Assembly: GCA_020186115.1 (NCBI GenBank) | Contig: WSYJ01000143.1 | Span: 62,001-126,000, forward strand | Length of the DNA: 64,000 nucleotides | From: Histomonas meleagridis | Lineage: Eukaryota > Parabasalia > Tritrichomonadida > Dientamoebidae | Reading direction: 5' to 3' | The notes under the pieces: model-generated | Told to the model about the DNA's origin: nothing | The model's database searches: none | Seen by the model: the letters and a program-made list of their open reading frames with translations, nothing else | Shown here: positions 17,564 through 28,670 of the stretch, in pieces | How the letters are laid out: every line of letters begins with the position of its first letter | Position numbering within the stretch: the stretch's first letter is position 1 | Translations under genes and position numbers: made by a program

Positions 17564-20089
17564 ATGGGTGATTCGGGTCCTTCTTCGATTCTCGTATGTC
17601 AATCGTTAAAAGGAAGAGAATATCCACCAGAAGGAAATCATAAAATATCTCATCAAAAAAATCGAATCGATACACCCACTCTTCCATTTGAAACAGAAGG
17701 AATTAAAGTTCATCGCCCAAATATTCCAAAAAGAACTCCATCATATTCTAAAATACGACCAAAGTCTGGTCGAAAAGATGATGGAATGTATGCAGTGAGA
17801 TTTTCTGATTATACATGGGCACATTCAGATCCGGATGCTAAAGATCATTATGCAAGTAGGAAAGAAATCCAAGAAATTGCGGAACAATATGACAGAACTA
17901 TAGATACAATTACGGGATTTGATGATATTGAACAAATTAATTCTTTACAAGCAGCAACAGATTTGCTTCTTGATCAAATTATTAACCAATTAAGAGCAGA
18001 AAATCGTCAACAAAGCGAATTAATTGAACGTGCACGTTATTCTTATGCACAAATTTTTAAAAAGTTAGAATCAGAATCTGATCAATGTCGAAAAGAGATC
18101 GAAAAACTCAATGCAACGAATGCCAGTCTTGAAAGCAATTTAAGTAAAGTTATTTCTAGTGCTTCTGATCGAATTAGAGAAGCAAAAGAAGATTATGATA
18201 AACAAATTTCTGAATATAAACAAGAAGTAAATGAAAAAAAAGATGAATATGACACGTCAATGAAAAGATTTCTTGAACAAAAAGTTCAACTTGAAGAACA
18301 TGTAAAAGCTCTTCATCGTGTATTTCAAGTTTTTCAAAATGATACTGTTTATACGACTCTTGAAGACCTCAAACAAAAGCAATCATCGCTAAAGAAGAAA
18401 CTTCAGAATCGTGACAATGAGATATTAAAACTTAATAATCACATTTCCAATCTTCAAAAACGTCTACAAGAAATTGAAGAAGGCAAATCGATTGTTGAAA
18501 AGTCTAATGAAGAACTTCAACAAAAGCTTCAACTTTCCGTCAGAACAGAACAAGAAGAAGAAAAATCCAAAGAAAAAGCCTCCGACGATACCACTTTTTC
18601 AGAAAATGCCGATCAAACCACCAAAACGGATCCATCTCAATATTTACACATTAATCAAAAGTTATCCAAAATCACGGATTTACTTACTGATTTTCTTCAA
18701 AACAACAATTCCAAAGAATTTCTTATCAAATCCAAAGATGAAACTGAGATTGATCAATTATTAATAAGTTGTGATTCGAAAAAGATGCTTCATGCATTAG
18801 ATGTTAAAGTTGATGAAATTATCAAATTAATTGAATCATTAGATTCGACGACCAAAAACAAACAAGAGCCAACACAAAAACAAGTTAATTTACAACCACG
18901 AATTATCCAATTAATTGGACCAATTACGAATAATAACAAAGACAAAAAAGAAATTAATCAAAACGCAATAACAAATTTCCATAAAACTATTCGACAATTA
19001 TATACATATAAATATTTATCAGATCAATGGCATCATCGAATGGGGAAAACGTTAATTCGATTTCCAGAATTTCTAGTTTCATATTATTATCAAGAGAACA
19101 AAGGAATGTTTCGTTGCATCCAAAAATGCAAACGAATAATTCATATTATTGAAACAGATGAAAAACCTGAAACGAAATTATTTAAGAAATTTTTATATGA
19201 GAAATTTACTGTTGATGAATTAAGTTTTTTTTTAGAGATGCGGACATTTTTAATCAATGATTATGAGAATGAAACACAACAAGTTATTAATTTACCAATT
19301 GGAACATGTCAAGAATTCATTGCGAAGATTCTTGGCTCTAAAACTCCAATTACTAAAACACTTTATGAAGAATTAAAGAATTTTGAAGTCAATGAAAAAA
19401 TCGATTTTTCACAATTCAGTTTAATTCTCTTAAAATATTATCGAAATGAACGAATCAAACGACGTAATGCAATTCGCTTATTATTCCAAAGTAAGAAATT
19501 AATCAAAGATAAAAATAGTAATGTTGATTTCGAATGTTTTGTATCTATAATTCAAAGTTTAGGATTCAATGGAAGTTTAGATGAAATCTTTGAGTTACAT
19601 CGTAATGCTATTGACTTCTCGAAAGGAAATGGAATAACAATCGAATCAATGCTCGCTGCAATGGATAATTTATCATTCCATTTCTATACAATCGAATTAC
19701 CATTCCAATTAACAAAACAAATAGAAAACATTTCGTTGAATATGAAACAAATTAAAAAACATTGGACATTGTTCATACAATGGTTTAATGATATGAAGAA
19801 GCCGAATATTTTCTTGGGAAATTTATTGGAAGCAAGAATCGAAAGTAAAATTAGAATCGTTGATGAGATGTTTAATTCAAACGTTTTATCAACAAATTTG
19901 TTTTATGAATATCGGAATTTGTTGGATTATATGCAATTCATGTTAAATATAATAAGAAAAGGGATAAACGTGGAAATGAATCAGGAAAATTGTGAAAGAG
20001 AATTGTTGATCTTGGAAAATTTGGTGAACCTTTTGGCTGAAAATATAAGTAAGAATAAGAATAATGGACAAAATAAAATTGTTATTTAA
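17564..20089 (+). CDS. Coiled-coil protein, possible cytoskeletal or flagellar protein
   Basis: 841 residues from the first ATG (17564); the open frame extends upstream only through a TTG. Residues 1-110 are low-complexity and basic. About 120-330 form a long coiled coil (heptads in the RAENRQQSELIERARYSYAQ region onward). About 330-460 is polar, and the C-terminal 380 residues are globular and helical. The segment with KYLSDQWHHRMGKTLIRFPEF, then a run of KCKRIIH, resembles a helical region I associate with ciliary coiled-coil proteins. Near residue 650, NVDFECFVSIIQSLGF resembles an EF-hand-like half-site without convincing calcium ligands. I do not recognise the family with certainty. Confidence 0.75.
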   Translation: MGDSGPSSILVCQSLKGREYPPEGNHKISHQKNRIDTPTLPFETEGIKVHRPNIPKRTPSYSKIRPKSGRKDDGMYAVRFSDYTWAHSDPDAKDHYASRKEIQEIAEQYDRTIDTITGFDDIEQINSLQAATDLLLDQIINQLRAENRQQSELIERARYSYAQIFKKLESESDQCRKEIEKLNATNASLESNLSKVISSASDRIREAKEDYDKQISEYKQEVNEKKDEYDTSMKRFLEQKVQLEEHVKALHRVFQVFQNDTVYTTLEDLKQKQSSLKKKLQNRDNEILKLNNHISNLQKRLQEIEEGKSIVEKSNEELQQKLQLSVRTEQEEEKSKEKASDDTTFSENADQTTKTDPSQYLHINQKLSKITDLLTDFLQNNNSKEFLIKSKDETEIDQLLISCDSKKMLHALDVKVDEIIKLIESLDSTTKNKQEPTQKQVNLQPRIIQLIGPITNNNKDKKEINQNAITNFHKTIRQLYTYKYLSDQWHHRMGKTLIRFPEFLVSYYYQENKGMFRCIQKCKRIIHIIETDEKPETKLFKKFLYEKFTVDELSFFLEMRTFLINDYENETQQVINLPIGTCQEFIAKILGSKTPITKTLYEELKNFEVNEKIDFSQFSLILLKYYRNERIKRRNAIRLLFQSKKLIKDKNSNVDFECFVSIIQSLGFNGSLDEIFELHRNAIDFSKGNGITIESMLAAMDNLSFHFYTIELPFQLTKQIENISLNMKQIKKHWTLFIQWFNDMKKPNIFLGNLLEARIESKIRIVDEMFNSNVLSTNLFYEYRNLLDYMQFMLNIIRKGINVEMNQENCERELLILENLVNLLAENISKNKNNGQNKIVI

Positions 20090-20509
20090 TATATAAAAAT
20101 TGTTTGAAAGAATTTTTTTTTTTGTTTTAATGTTCGCAAATTTTAAGAAAACTTTTACTTGAATAAATATATTCATAATAAATTGTTTCGTTTGACATAT
20201 AAAAGAGCTTATGAATGCTATCCTTAAAATGTACTTTCCTTTAATAGATAAAGAAGGTGAACATGTTTAATTTAGTGTACACTGTCTCTAGTGTTCAACT
20301 GTTTATTAGGACTTTTTGAATGAGATGGAAATGGAAGAAAGAATTATGGGTAACAAATATAATAATTTTTTTGTCTTTCATTTTTCCTATTATCAATGCT
20401 TCTGCTTGGAAAAATGTTGTATGATTTGGATAAATGCTTTTCTCTCACACCTTTGATTTGAACTCATTTTAATTAGAAAAATATTTAAAATATTCTTGTG
20501 TATGATGAT

Positions 20510-20983
20510 TAAATATTTATTTATTATTAGTATCAATTCCTTCTTGTTCTAGAAGCAATTTAACTATTTCAGCGTATCCTCTTTCAGATGCCCCCATAAG
20601 CTCTGTTTTAAATAATTTGAATAATTTCCAAATATTATTTTCACACACCAAAAAATGAAAAGAAAAAATAAATATAATAAAATAATATCTTTATCATTGA
20701 TATCAATACCTTTTCGTTCAAGTAAACGTCAAAATATATCAAAAATATTTGATTTGCCTTGGATATTATCTTAAATTTTTTTAATTTCACTTAAAAAATT
20801 AAAATATTTATCATAATTATCCATTTTTATCACAAACAAAGTATATGTAATTTGACTAATGACTAGATTATTGGTTAATTGATAATTAATATTAAACTTG
20901 TTCATGATTAAATTTGCTGTTTCCTTAATATTTTCATTATTTAAACTAAAAATAATTTTGTTATAATATAAAGGTATTTCCAA
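20510..20983 (-). pseudogene. Relic of a DUF3447 ankyrin gene
   Basis: On the minus strand 20771-20983 encodes 70 residues resembling the helical head of the ankyrin family (ANLIMNKFNINYQ ... VIKMDNYDKYFNFL). After a gap, 20520-20610 encodes one ankyrin module (ELMGASERGYAEIVKLLLEQ). The middle of the gene is missing and the AT-rich linker follows the module, as in the arrays at 8.2 and 31.3 kb. The flanks 20090-20509 and 20984-21143 show no gene. Confidence 0.65.
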
Positions 20984-21143
20984 TTCATCATCTATAATTT
21001 TTGATTGAAACCCTCCATCTTTTTAGGATTTTCCTTTAACAAAAACAGATCAAAATGCATACAAAAAGTTATTTTGGGGTGTACCATTATAACGTTCCCA
21101 GTGAATTCACTTTTTTCATATGGCACTTTTTATATTAAACACT

Positions 21144-21148
21144 TCATT
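21144..21148 (+). promoter_or_regulatory. Initiator element (TCATT) of the importin-alpha-like gene
   Basis: TCATT is 8 nt (from +1 A) before the ATG at 21154. A second TCATA at 21175 precedes an in-frame ATG at 21187, so two starts are possible. Confidence 0.4.
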
Positions 21149-21153
21149 AATGC

Positions 21154-22563
21154 ATGGATTTTAAGCGACAATTTTCATATAAAAATATGAGGCAGCAAAG
21201 GGTAGAGCAAGCTCTCAGAGGAATACCAGTTACTTCAAGCAACCCAAAACATATTGATTCCCTTAATTTAACTGAAGAACAAATCCAAAACACTGAAAGC
21301 ATATTAGAAGACTTGATTTCAGAAGAACCAGAAAGGTCTATTCTTGGCTTAAAAGATTTACGAAATCAAGTATCAATTCTTAAGACTAAAATCATTGGTT
21401 TTTTAGGTCCTCTCCATATTAACCGCTTATTTTTTTTACTACAAAATGTTCAATATCAAGATGATGTTCTCACAATTCTTGCCCAAACAGCGAATCCTGA
21501 GTATTCTGAACTTTTATTAGCTAATCAGTGCCCCCCAATGCTCATCCACTTTTTGAATACCGATAACCTCCGATACAGAACGATAGCACTTTTGATCATT
21601 GGCAACAATTGTCAACATTCCAAAATCTTTCGAGATTGTATGTTTGAAACCCAAGTTCTTAAAAGTGTTTCATTATGCCAACCATATGACATTAAAGAGA
21701 AGATCTGGGCATTAATTTGTTCACTTGAAAAAGCACCATATCCCAATGGCTATGAACAATTTATTACAGAAACGCTTGTACAATATTCCATAGAACCGAA
21801 TTATAATCGATATATTAATGACAACACGCAAACCATTAATTTACGGAAAATGATAATTAAAGGGTTCAACACGATGCTTATCAATGGCTGCAATGAGTTT
21901 ATACAATATTTAATTAATAACAATTACATATTTATATTAGCGGAATCATTACTTAATTCATCTACAAAACATTACATTAATATCATTAACTTATTATCTG
22001 AATGTTGTATTGATGACATAGCAAAATCACAAATGATAACTAATGACATACTGACTATGATTCGTGATATTATATCGAATAATCTTTATGCTAATGATTT
22101 AATTTCTTCATGTTTCACATTCATTTCAAATTGGATTGATTTAACTAATGATTACATTCCTCAATTGTCTGATATATTATGTACTAAAATTGATTTCGTT
22201 ACTTTGTATAACATTTCGTCATTTATGTTACAGCAAAAAATCACGCGAACACTCGAAAGAATCGTTTTCGTTATATTACCTGAACATATACCAATTGTAA
22301 TATCGAAGGAGTTGGTCGGCATTTTGGGGAATTTGATGCTGTCGTGCGAACTGAATTTGAATGTTTTCATTGTGTCAATTTTCGTGAATGTGTTCGCAAA
22401 ATGTCGAGAAATGACCGAATTCTTGAGCGAGCTGGCGGAGGAGCTGCAGCAGTACGTGATGTGCGAGTACTACGAAGAAGTGATGGAAATGGACGAAAGT
22501 TTTAAGGCACAGCAACTGTTCGATAACGTGAGAGAATACATCGGAACGGAGGAGGAAATGTAA
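21154..22563 (+). CDS. Importin-alpha-like armadillo protein
   Basis: 469 residues. The N-terminus is basic (DFKRQFSYKNMRQQRVEQAL), like a short importin-beta-binding segment. Next come armadillo-like helices; the YSELLLANQCPPMLIHFL and RYRTIALLIIGN segments match the importin-alpha pattern of a glycine/asparagine turn followed by LL. The acidic tail (YEEVMEMDESFKAQQ, then REYIGTEEEM) is placed as in karyopherin-alpha. Importin-alpha binds nuclear localisation signals and hands cargo to importin-beta. The sequence is divergent, and the NLS-binding Trp/Asn ladder is not obvious, so it may be a divergent paralogue. GC content rises markedly in the last 150 bp of the gene. Confidence 0.55.
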   Translation: MDFKRQFSYKNMRQQRVEQALRGIPVTSSNPKHIDSLNLTEEQIQNTESILEDLISEEPERSILGLKDLRNQVSILKTKIIGFLGPLHINRLFFLLQNVQYQDDVLTILAQTANPEYSELLLANQCPPMLIHFLNTDNLRYRTIALLIIGNNCQHSKIFRDCMFETQVLKSVSLCQPYDIKEKIWALICSLEKAPYPNGYEQFITETLVQYSIEPNYNRYINDNTQTINLRKMIIKGFNTMLINGCNEFIQYLINNNYIFILAESLLNSSTKHYINIINLLSECCIDDIAKSQMITNDILTMIRDIISNNLYANDLISSCFTFISNWIDLTNDYIPQLSDILCTKIDFVTLYNISSFMLQQKITRTLERIVFVILPEHIPIVISKELVGILGNLMLSCELNLNVFIVSIFVNVFAKCREMTEFLSELAEELQQYVMCEYYEEVMEMDESFKAQQLFDNVREYIGTEEEM

Positions 22564-22667
22564 TAAATGAATTCGATTTTGTTTTTGAAGGAAGTCACAC
22601 AATGCTAAAGTTATGGCAATTGAATAAATGTTTTAAACGTTCGAAATCGGGAAAAGAATTTAAAGAA

Positions 22668-23458
22668 TTTGTATTATATTTATTTGTATTATATTTATTT
22701 GTATTATATTTATTTGTATTATATTTATTTGTATTATATTTATTTGTATTATATTTATTTGTATTATATTTATTTGTATTATATTTATTTGTATTATATT
22801 TATTTGTATTATATTTATTTGTATTATATTTATTTGTATTATATTTATTTGTATTATATTTATTTGTATTATATTTATTTGTATTATATTTATTTGTATT
22901 ATATTTATTTGTATTATATTTATTTGTATTATATTTATTTGTATTATATTTATTTGTATTATATTTATTTGTATTATATTTATTTGCATTATATTTATTT
23001 GTATTATATTTATTTGTATTATATTTATTTGTATTATATTTATTTGTATTATATTTATTTGTATTATATTTATTTGTATTATATTTATTTGTATTATATT
23101 TATTTGTATTATATTTATTTGTATTATATTTATTTGTATTATATTTATTTGTATTATATTTATTTGTATTATATTTATTTGTATTATATTTATTTGTATT
23201 ATATTTATTTGTATTATATTTATTTGCATTATATTTATTTGTATTATATTTATTTGTATTATATTTATTTGTATTATATTTATTTGTATTATATTTATTT
23301 GTATTATATTTATTTGTATTATATTTATTTGTATTATATTTATTTGTATTATATTTATTTGTATTATATTTATTTGCATTATATTTATTTGTATTATATT
23401 TATTTGCATTATATTTATTTGCATTATATTTATTTGTATTATATTTATTTGTATTATA
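22668..23458. repeat. 15-bp minisatellite (ATTTGTATTATATTT), about 52 copies
   Basis: A nearly perfect 15-bp tandem array. The only variation I see is T to C (TTTGCATT) at about 22986, 23226, 23376, 23406 and 23421. Because 15 is divisible by 3, several frames stay open on both strands and give artificial repeat ORFs (for example YNTNK and FVLYL). No start context, homology or codon signal supports coding. Confidence 0.95.
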
Positions 23459-23757
23459 CATTTTGCATTTGACTTCGATTATCGAAATTCAATATTCTCT
23501 CTAATTTATTTTTAAGTTCAACCTTTACTGAGGATCATTCAATTTCAAAATAAATGAAAATTATTAATTTTGCATCAGAAATGCATGGGAAAAATCTATA
23601 TAAAAATCATTTTGACGATCAAAGTCAATTCAATTATCAATCGTGGATAAAAGACGGTTACTTGGATGGCTAGCCATTGAAATTGTTTTGGAGTAATCGT
23701 TTTTCACAGAAAAATGTCTGTAAAAACGGTTTCGTTCAACCCAGTTCCTTCAAGAAA

Positions 23758-26511
23758 ATGTTGCTTGTTTTGTTTTTTGGATTACACATAGCAATGGAAA
23801 TCGATTCCGAAGGTAACCACTGGTATGAATTTCCGAATATATTTTTAAATTTTTCAGAAAATGCTACGATTGATTTATCATATATGAACCAAAGAGCAAA
23901 TCAGAAAATTTCCATAAAAGATGGTCACTTCGTAAGACCAGATGGAACACCAATTCGCTTTTTTGGAATAAATTTTTGCTATGCTGCAGGATTTCCAGAT
24001 AAATCCATTGCACCCTATCTTGCAAAAAGAATAGCACAATTAGGAATTAACCTTGTTCGTTTTCATCATATGGATAATTATAATATCTGGGAAAACAATG
24101 CTGAATCCAAACTCAGTGAACAAAAGCTTGATAGATTACATTATTTTCTTTATTGTCTTGGCGAGAATGGAATCTATGCCAACATCAATCTTCATGTCAG
24201 TCGTGTATATCCTGAACCTGAATTTACTAAAGAACTTCAAAATAATTTCTCTTATGCAAAAGGTCTTGATCGTTACTATCCTCCTTTTATCCGTGATCAA
24301 TTGAAGTATGCTCATGATCTTGTTGGTTCATATAACAACTATACAAAACATACACTTGGTGATGATCCAATGATATTAAACATAGAACTAAACAATGAAA
24401 ATTCCATGTTTGACCTCACAACTAAGTATCCCTATATAGCTGGTACTGTTTTTGAAACAGAACTCCTTAAGCAATGGCACAATTGGCTTCGAAAAAATTA
24501 TCCATCGTCCGACGGTTTTTCTGTAATCAACAAAACATGGAACAATGAGCCCATAGACCGTAGTTATGACCTTATAGTAAATGCCACTCGGTCATGGCAA
24601 ACAGATACTAACACTGAATATTCTTTTGATTCTGAAACAGGAATACATACTTTTAATGTTAAATCAGTTCCAGTTCAAACTTGGTCAAATCAACTACATT
24701 TCAATAGTGTTAATGTCACTGCAGAAACTACCTATACTATTGAGTTTGAAGGTTCTGCTATTCCAAATACATCTGGTAATGATATATCTATTTCATTTTC
24801 TCTTCAAGAGAATCGTAGCCCATACAGTACCTTTCACGTTAGTTCACCAATTATTGTTCTTACTTCTACTATGACAAAATATACGGCCAAATTTTCCACT
24901 CAAAGCTCAGTCGAAACTTCTAATAAGATTCTCTTCAAAATCATTGTTGGAGCTGTTCCAGGTACATATCATATCCGGAATATCAAACTTTATCAAGGTA
25001 TGGAAATATTTAAATTTTGGGGAGATACACCAACTATCGATACAATTGGGATTCCTGACAGTAGTTGGCCAAGGCTATCTCAATCTGACTTCAGATTATT
25101 CATTCGTGACACTGAAGAATCGACTCAACTCAATATTACAAATTACATCAAAAACGAACTTGGCTTTAAAGACTTATACATCTTAGACTCACAGTGTAAC
25201 TATGGTACTTTCTTATCATATACACGTGAATATGAGATTTCAGATATTCTCGATATACATTCATATTGGCAACATCCTTCATTCGAGGAAGGTCATAGTT
25301 GGGAAAACCAATATTCTTCCATCACCAATTTGCCAATGTTTAATTCTACTAGTTATGGGACAATGAATTCATTAACTCAATTTCGGCCATATAACAAACC
25401 TTATACATTGTCAGAGTATAACCATCCATTTCCAAATGAGCATTTACATGAGAAGTTCCCAATATTAGGTGCAATGGCATCATTTTATGATTGGGACGCA
25501 ATATATCAATTTGCTTATGATCATTCTGGTTATGTTAACAATGGATATTCCGGTGGTTATTTCGATATGAAAGATAATCCAATTGACTTTGCGCTTGCTC
25601 CGTTTTGTGCGTTTGCATTTAGACAAAAATACGTTTCGAAATCAAATCAAGTACTTTACACAAAAGTGCCAAAGAGTAAAGTTGAATCAGCTAACAAAAA
25701 TATGAAAAGTATATATACAGATTTATTTAAAGATAAACCTATTCCAAAAGGTTATCCTTCAAGATTTGAGATAGAAATTGCAGATACAAATTCTGGTGAA
25801 ATTGAATATAATTTTGTTGGTGGTGAAATTAATGCATCAAATGAAGGTTCATTTGAAACAGATGAAATTATTTGGAAAAATACCAAATTTTATCCAAATG
25901 AGACTGCTTCATTTCGTGTAAACACAACGAAATATAAAACAGTTACCGGTTTTATTGGAAATAATCGGATGACGGAAACTGTCGATTTAGACCTACTAAA
26001 ATTGAATCTAAAATTGAATGAAAATTTGAATGAATCTGCAACGGTTGGTATCGTCACTTTAGATGATAATGAACTTCAATCATCAAGTAAGATCTTATTA
26101 GTAATAGCAGGTAAATTTAAGAATTCAAATCAAAAATGGAACACTGCAAGGACATCAATCGGAAGCTTTTATGGAGGAAATTGGGGAAATGCGCCACTGA
26201 TGGTCCAATATATTAAATTTAATGGAACTTTGTTCTTTGGTGAAAAAGAAAAGCCAACAATCTGGACAATAAATTACATGGGAGAAAAGAATCAAACACT
26301 AAATGTTCAAGGGAAAAGTGGTGAATGGACATTCCAATCAGATGAAGATAATCCATCGCTGCAATATTTGATCGAAAGAGTTTTCCCCGAAGGAAATCTG
26401 GCGGTATCGATTGCACTGAGCGTTGCTGTTCCTGTGATTGCGTTGTCTGCAATTGTATTTGCGGTAATAATGAGAGCCAGAAAGTCAACAGATGAAGTTA
26501 ATAATGCATAA
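23758..26511 (+). CDS. Membrane-anchored GH-A clan glycoside hydrolase (GH5-like)
   Basis: 917 residues from the ATG at 23758, which opens a hydrophobic signal peptide (MLLVLFFGLHIAM). The earlier TTG would place 27 residues before it. A (beta/alpha)8 barrel begins near residue 60 with the typical RPDGTPIRFFGIN and GINLVRFHHMDNYNIW segments. The proposed acid/base Glu lies in LNIELNNEN near 211 and the nucleophile in LSEYNHPF near 554. About 290-440 looks like an inserted beta-sandwich (carbohydrate-binding-like) module. A single transmembrane helix (about 885-910) and a short RARK tail anchor it at the surface. Many NxS/T sites fit an extracellular glycoprotein. Its substrate, perhaps host or bacterial polysaccharide, cannot be read from the sequence. 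Confidence 0.8.
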   Translation: MLLVLFFGLHIAMEIDSEGNHWYEFPNIFLNFSENATIDLSYMNQRANQKISIKDGHFVRPDGTPIRFFGINFCYAAGFPDKSIAPYLAKRIAQLGINLVRFHHMDNYNIWENNAESKLSEQKLDRLHYFLYCLGENGIYANINLHVSRVYPEPEFTKELQNNFSYAKGLDRYYPPFIRDQLKYAHDLVGSYNNYTKHTLGDDPMILNIELNNENSMFDLTTKYPYIAGTVFETELLKQWHNWLRKNYPSSDGFSVINKTWNNEPIDRSYDLIVNATRSWQTDTNTEYSFDSETGIHTFNVKSVPVQTWSNQLHFNSVNVTAETTYTIEFEGSAIPNTSGNDISISFSLQENRSPYSTFHVSSPIIVLTSTMTKYTAKFSTQSSVETSNKILFKIIVGAVPGTYHIRNIKLYQGMEIFKFWGDTPTIDTIGIPDSSWPRLSQSDFRLFIRDTEESTQLNITNYIKNELGFKDLYILDSQCNYGTFLSYTREYEISDILDIHSYWQHPSFEEGHSWENQYSSITNLPMFNSTSYGTMNSLTQFRPYNKPYTLSEYNHPFPNEHLHEKFPILGAMASFYDWDAIYQFAYDHSGYVNNGYSGGYFDMKDNPIDFALAPFCAFAFRQKYVSKSNQVLYTKVPKSKVESANKNMKSIYTDLFKDKPIPKGYPSRFEIEIADTNSGEIEYNFVGGEINASNEGSFETDEIIWKNTKFYPNETASFRVNTTKYKTVTGFIGNNRMTETVDLDLLKLNLKLNENLNESATVGIVTLDDNELQSSSKILLVIAGKFKNSNQKWNTARTSIGSFYGGNWGNAPLMVQYIKFNGTLFFGEKEKPTIWTINYMGEKNQTLNVQGKSGEWTFQSDEDNPSLQYLIERVFPEGNLAVSIALSVAVPVIALSAIVFAVIMRARKSTDEVNNA

Positions 26512-26649
26512 ATTATTTGAAATGTTTTATTTCTTTAAACTTTTATTAAGAATAGCATTAAATGTTCCAAATTTAAAAAAAAAATGCGGACAACGATAGT
26601 TATGTTTGGGTAATTAAAGAATGTTGTTCCAGAAATCACTGGAATAACG

Positions 26650-27850
26650 TCACAAGGTTATTTTGATTTTTTTCAAGTCATTGAACCATCACTTTATGAA
26701 AGATGTTCATATATTAATAAGGATAATGTTACATTTATTGATTATGCAGCATTTTTCGGAGCAATTAAATGTTTTAATTTTTTACTTAGTAATGATTTAC
26801 CATTAAATAATACGGATAAATATGCTGTTGCAGGTGGAAACGAAGAAATTGTTCGAACTTGTCAATGAAGTTTAGCAGAATTTAATAATCGTTTAGAAAT
26901 AGCTATCGAATTTCATCGAAATGATATATTCCAATATCATTAACAACAAAAGATGTAAAAATTATAATTTTGAAGATTTAATTAAAAAATGTGTTTTATA
27001 TGATAATTTTAAAATTTTTGCGTTTTTAGAAATAGAAGGAATTCAACTTGATAAAAAAATTATTATGAAATCGATCGAAGCAGGGAATTTGTATCTTTTA
27101 CAATATCTTATTTCTAAAAAATCGATTAAGATAAAATTTGATGATATCAAATCATTATCAGGAAACAAAGAACTTCTCAATTTCCTTGTTAATTATAAAT
27201 ATATTAAAATAGGCAAGGATATTTATAAAATTTTTAAAATATTTGAAGAAATATTTTTTAATGCAGCTAAAAATGGTAATACAGATATAGTTAAAATATT
27301 CATAAATGAAATAAAAGATATCAATAAATAAAAGATATCATTTCAGAAAAGAAATTTTTTCGTTTTGCTTGATGCATTTATTTATACTATATAAATTTTT
27401 TTAAAGTAATTTTATATATATAAGCAATACATCAAATTTGCTCAAAATATTTAATACAGCATTTATGATTGCATGCAATAAAAATAATATTGAATTAGTT
27501 AAATTATTACTTTCACATGAAGGAATTGATGTTAATGCTAATTATATATTTATTTATATTATATGGAATCTTATTAAATAATTTAATTTGTCGAAATAAT
27601 ACCTGGAATCCATTTAAAAAAATTTATACACCATTAATGAAGGCATGCTTAAGCAATCAAATTAAAGTAGTTAAACTCCTTCACATAATCCTAGTGATGA
27701 ACAAGCTTGCGATGTTTCTTTATTTTCATCAATTTTTGTTATAACAATTTACAATTTCTAAAAAATATTTGGAATTTATTTGTAAAATTTTACACAGCAG
27801 TTCGCATTGCAAGAATGTTTAAACACAGCGAAATAATGAAAATACTTCGG
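26650..27850 (+). pseudogene. Decayed DUF3447 ankyrin gene
   Basis: The plus strand carries family phrases in the order of the paralogue at 30188: an IEPSLYERCSYINKD segment, KYAVAGGNEEIV, AIEFHRNDIF, CVLYDNFKIFAFLE, then ankyrin modules at 27456 (TAFMIACNKNNIELVKLLL), 27628 and 27794 (spacings about 172 and 166). In-frame stops interrupt it early (after GNEEIVRTCQ) and frames shift at least twice. The N-terminal head is missing. The modules are again separated by AT-rich linkers, matching the 170-bp design elsewhere. Confidence 0.75.
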
Positions 27851-27964
27851 CAATAAATAATAAACTTCAAACTTAAAAAAAAAAAAATACTTTAAAGCTT
27901 TTAGTTAAATCATAATTTCAAAAAAGAAAATTAATCAAAAATATGATATTATATTTATATAAAT

Positions 27965-28452
27965 TATTTTAAGCTTCAACTGAAGAAGTTGTGATGGTGT
28001 CATTTGTTTCAGAACTTGCCTCAACTGATATATCTTCGTTTTTGTAGCTACAAATTGCTTTTGTCGTTAAAGTGTGTGTAACTCTTTTTCTGGATCTTTT
28101 TTCTTTTTTTGTTTATGGTCATGTTAGTGATAATGAAATTGAACACTATGTGAATCTTAATTTTGTAATGTATAAATGTAGACGCCCAATTCCATGAATG
28201 TGGCTATGTGTGACGGCTTGTTCTTTTATCCTTACCGAATGATGTACAATAGAAGCATGAATCTTTGTGATTACTTCCTTGTGGGAAATCATCCACAAGA
28301 TTCAATCTTAACTGTAGAAAAATTTTTCCATAAGCATTCATTAAGTTATGCACAGATTCAAGGACTACTTTATTTTGTTCCTTAGAACCATAAACGAAAT
28401 AGTAAGTGTGGTAAGGTTTATAACATGATCGACATATGATATATACTCCCAT
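27965..28452 (-). pseudogene. Decayed minus-strand ORF next to the capsid-like remnant
   Basis: From an ATG at 28452, 82 codons are open and contain two CxxC pairs (CRSC, CFYC). After a stop at 28204 the frame stays mostly open. In another frame the 3' part (27970-28120) reads as a basic then acidic Ser/Thr-rich tail ending SSVEA-stop. It is divergent from the capsid-like frame at 28671, as Rep would be in an ambisense CRESS virus, but I see no Rep endonuclease or Walker motif, so its identity is open. Short plus-strand frames also lie in 28196-28670. Confidence 0.3.
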
Positions 28453-28670
28453 TCACTATTTGAATTATTTTTATTATCTGTATATTTTCAATCTGTTGGC
28501 TTACTTAAAGGATTTGTTGAAAAAAATCCTCAATTAGTAGAGAATTGGGTAATTGTTTTACCAATTAGTTTAATAGATGTTTTAAGAGTTGATCGTCGCC
28601 GTAAGGATGTACCTTCCTATTTAACACCCACAATTAATAAATCTCCCACAACATTAAATTTTTTATTGTA

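Noticed and set aside
22595-23504. Long overlapping ORFs encoding YNTNK, FVLYL, YYIYL or IQINI repeats
   Set aside because: They arise because a 15-bp unit without stops is repeated; no start context, homology or codon signal supports them.
28196-28385. A 63-codon plus-strand ORF beside the capsid-like remnant as a gene
   Set aside because: It overlaps the more protein-like minus-strand frame and has no recognisable motif; left as part of the decayed region.
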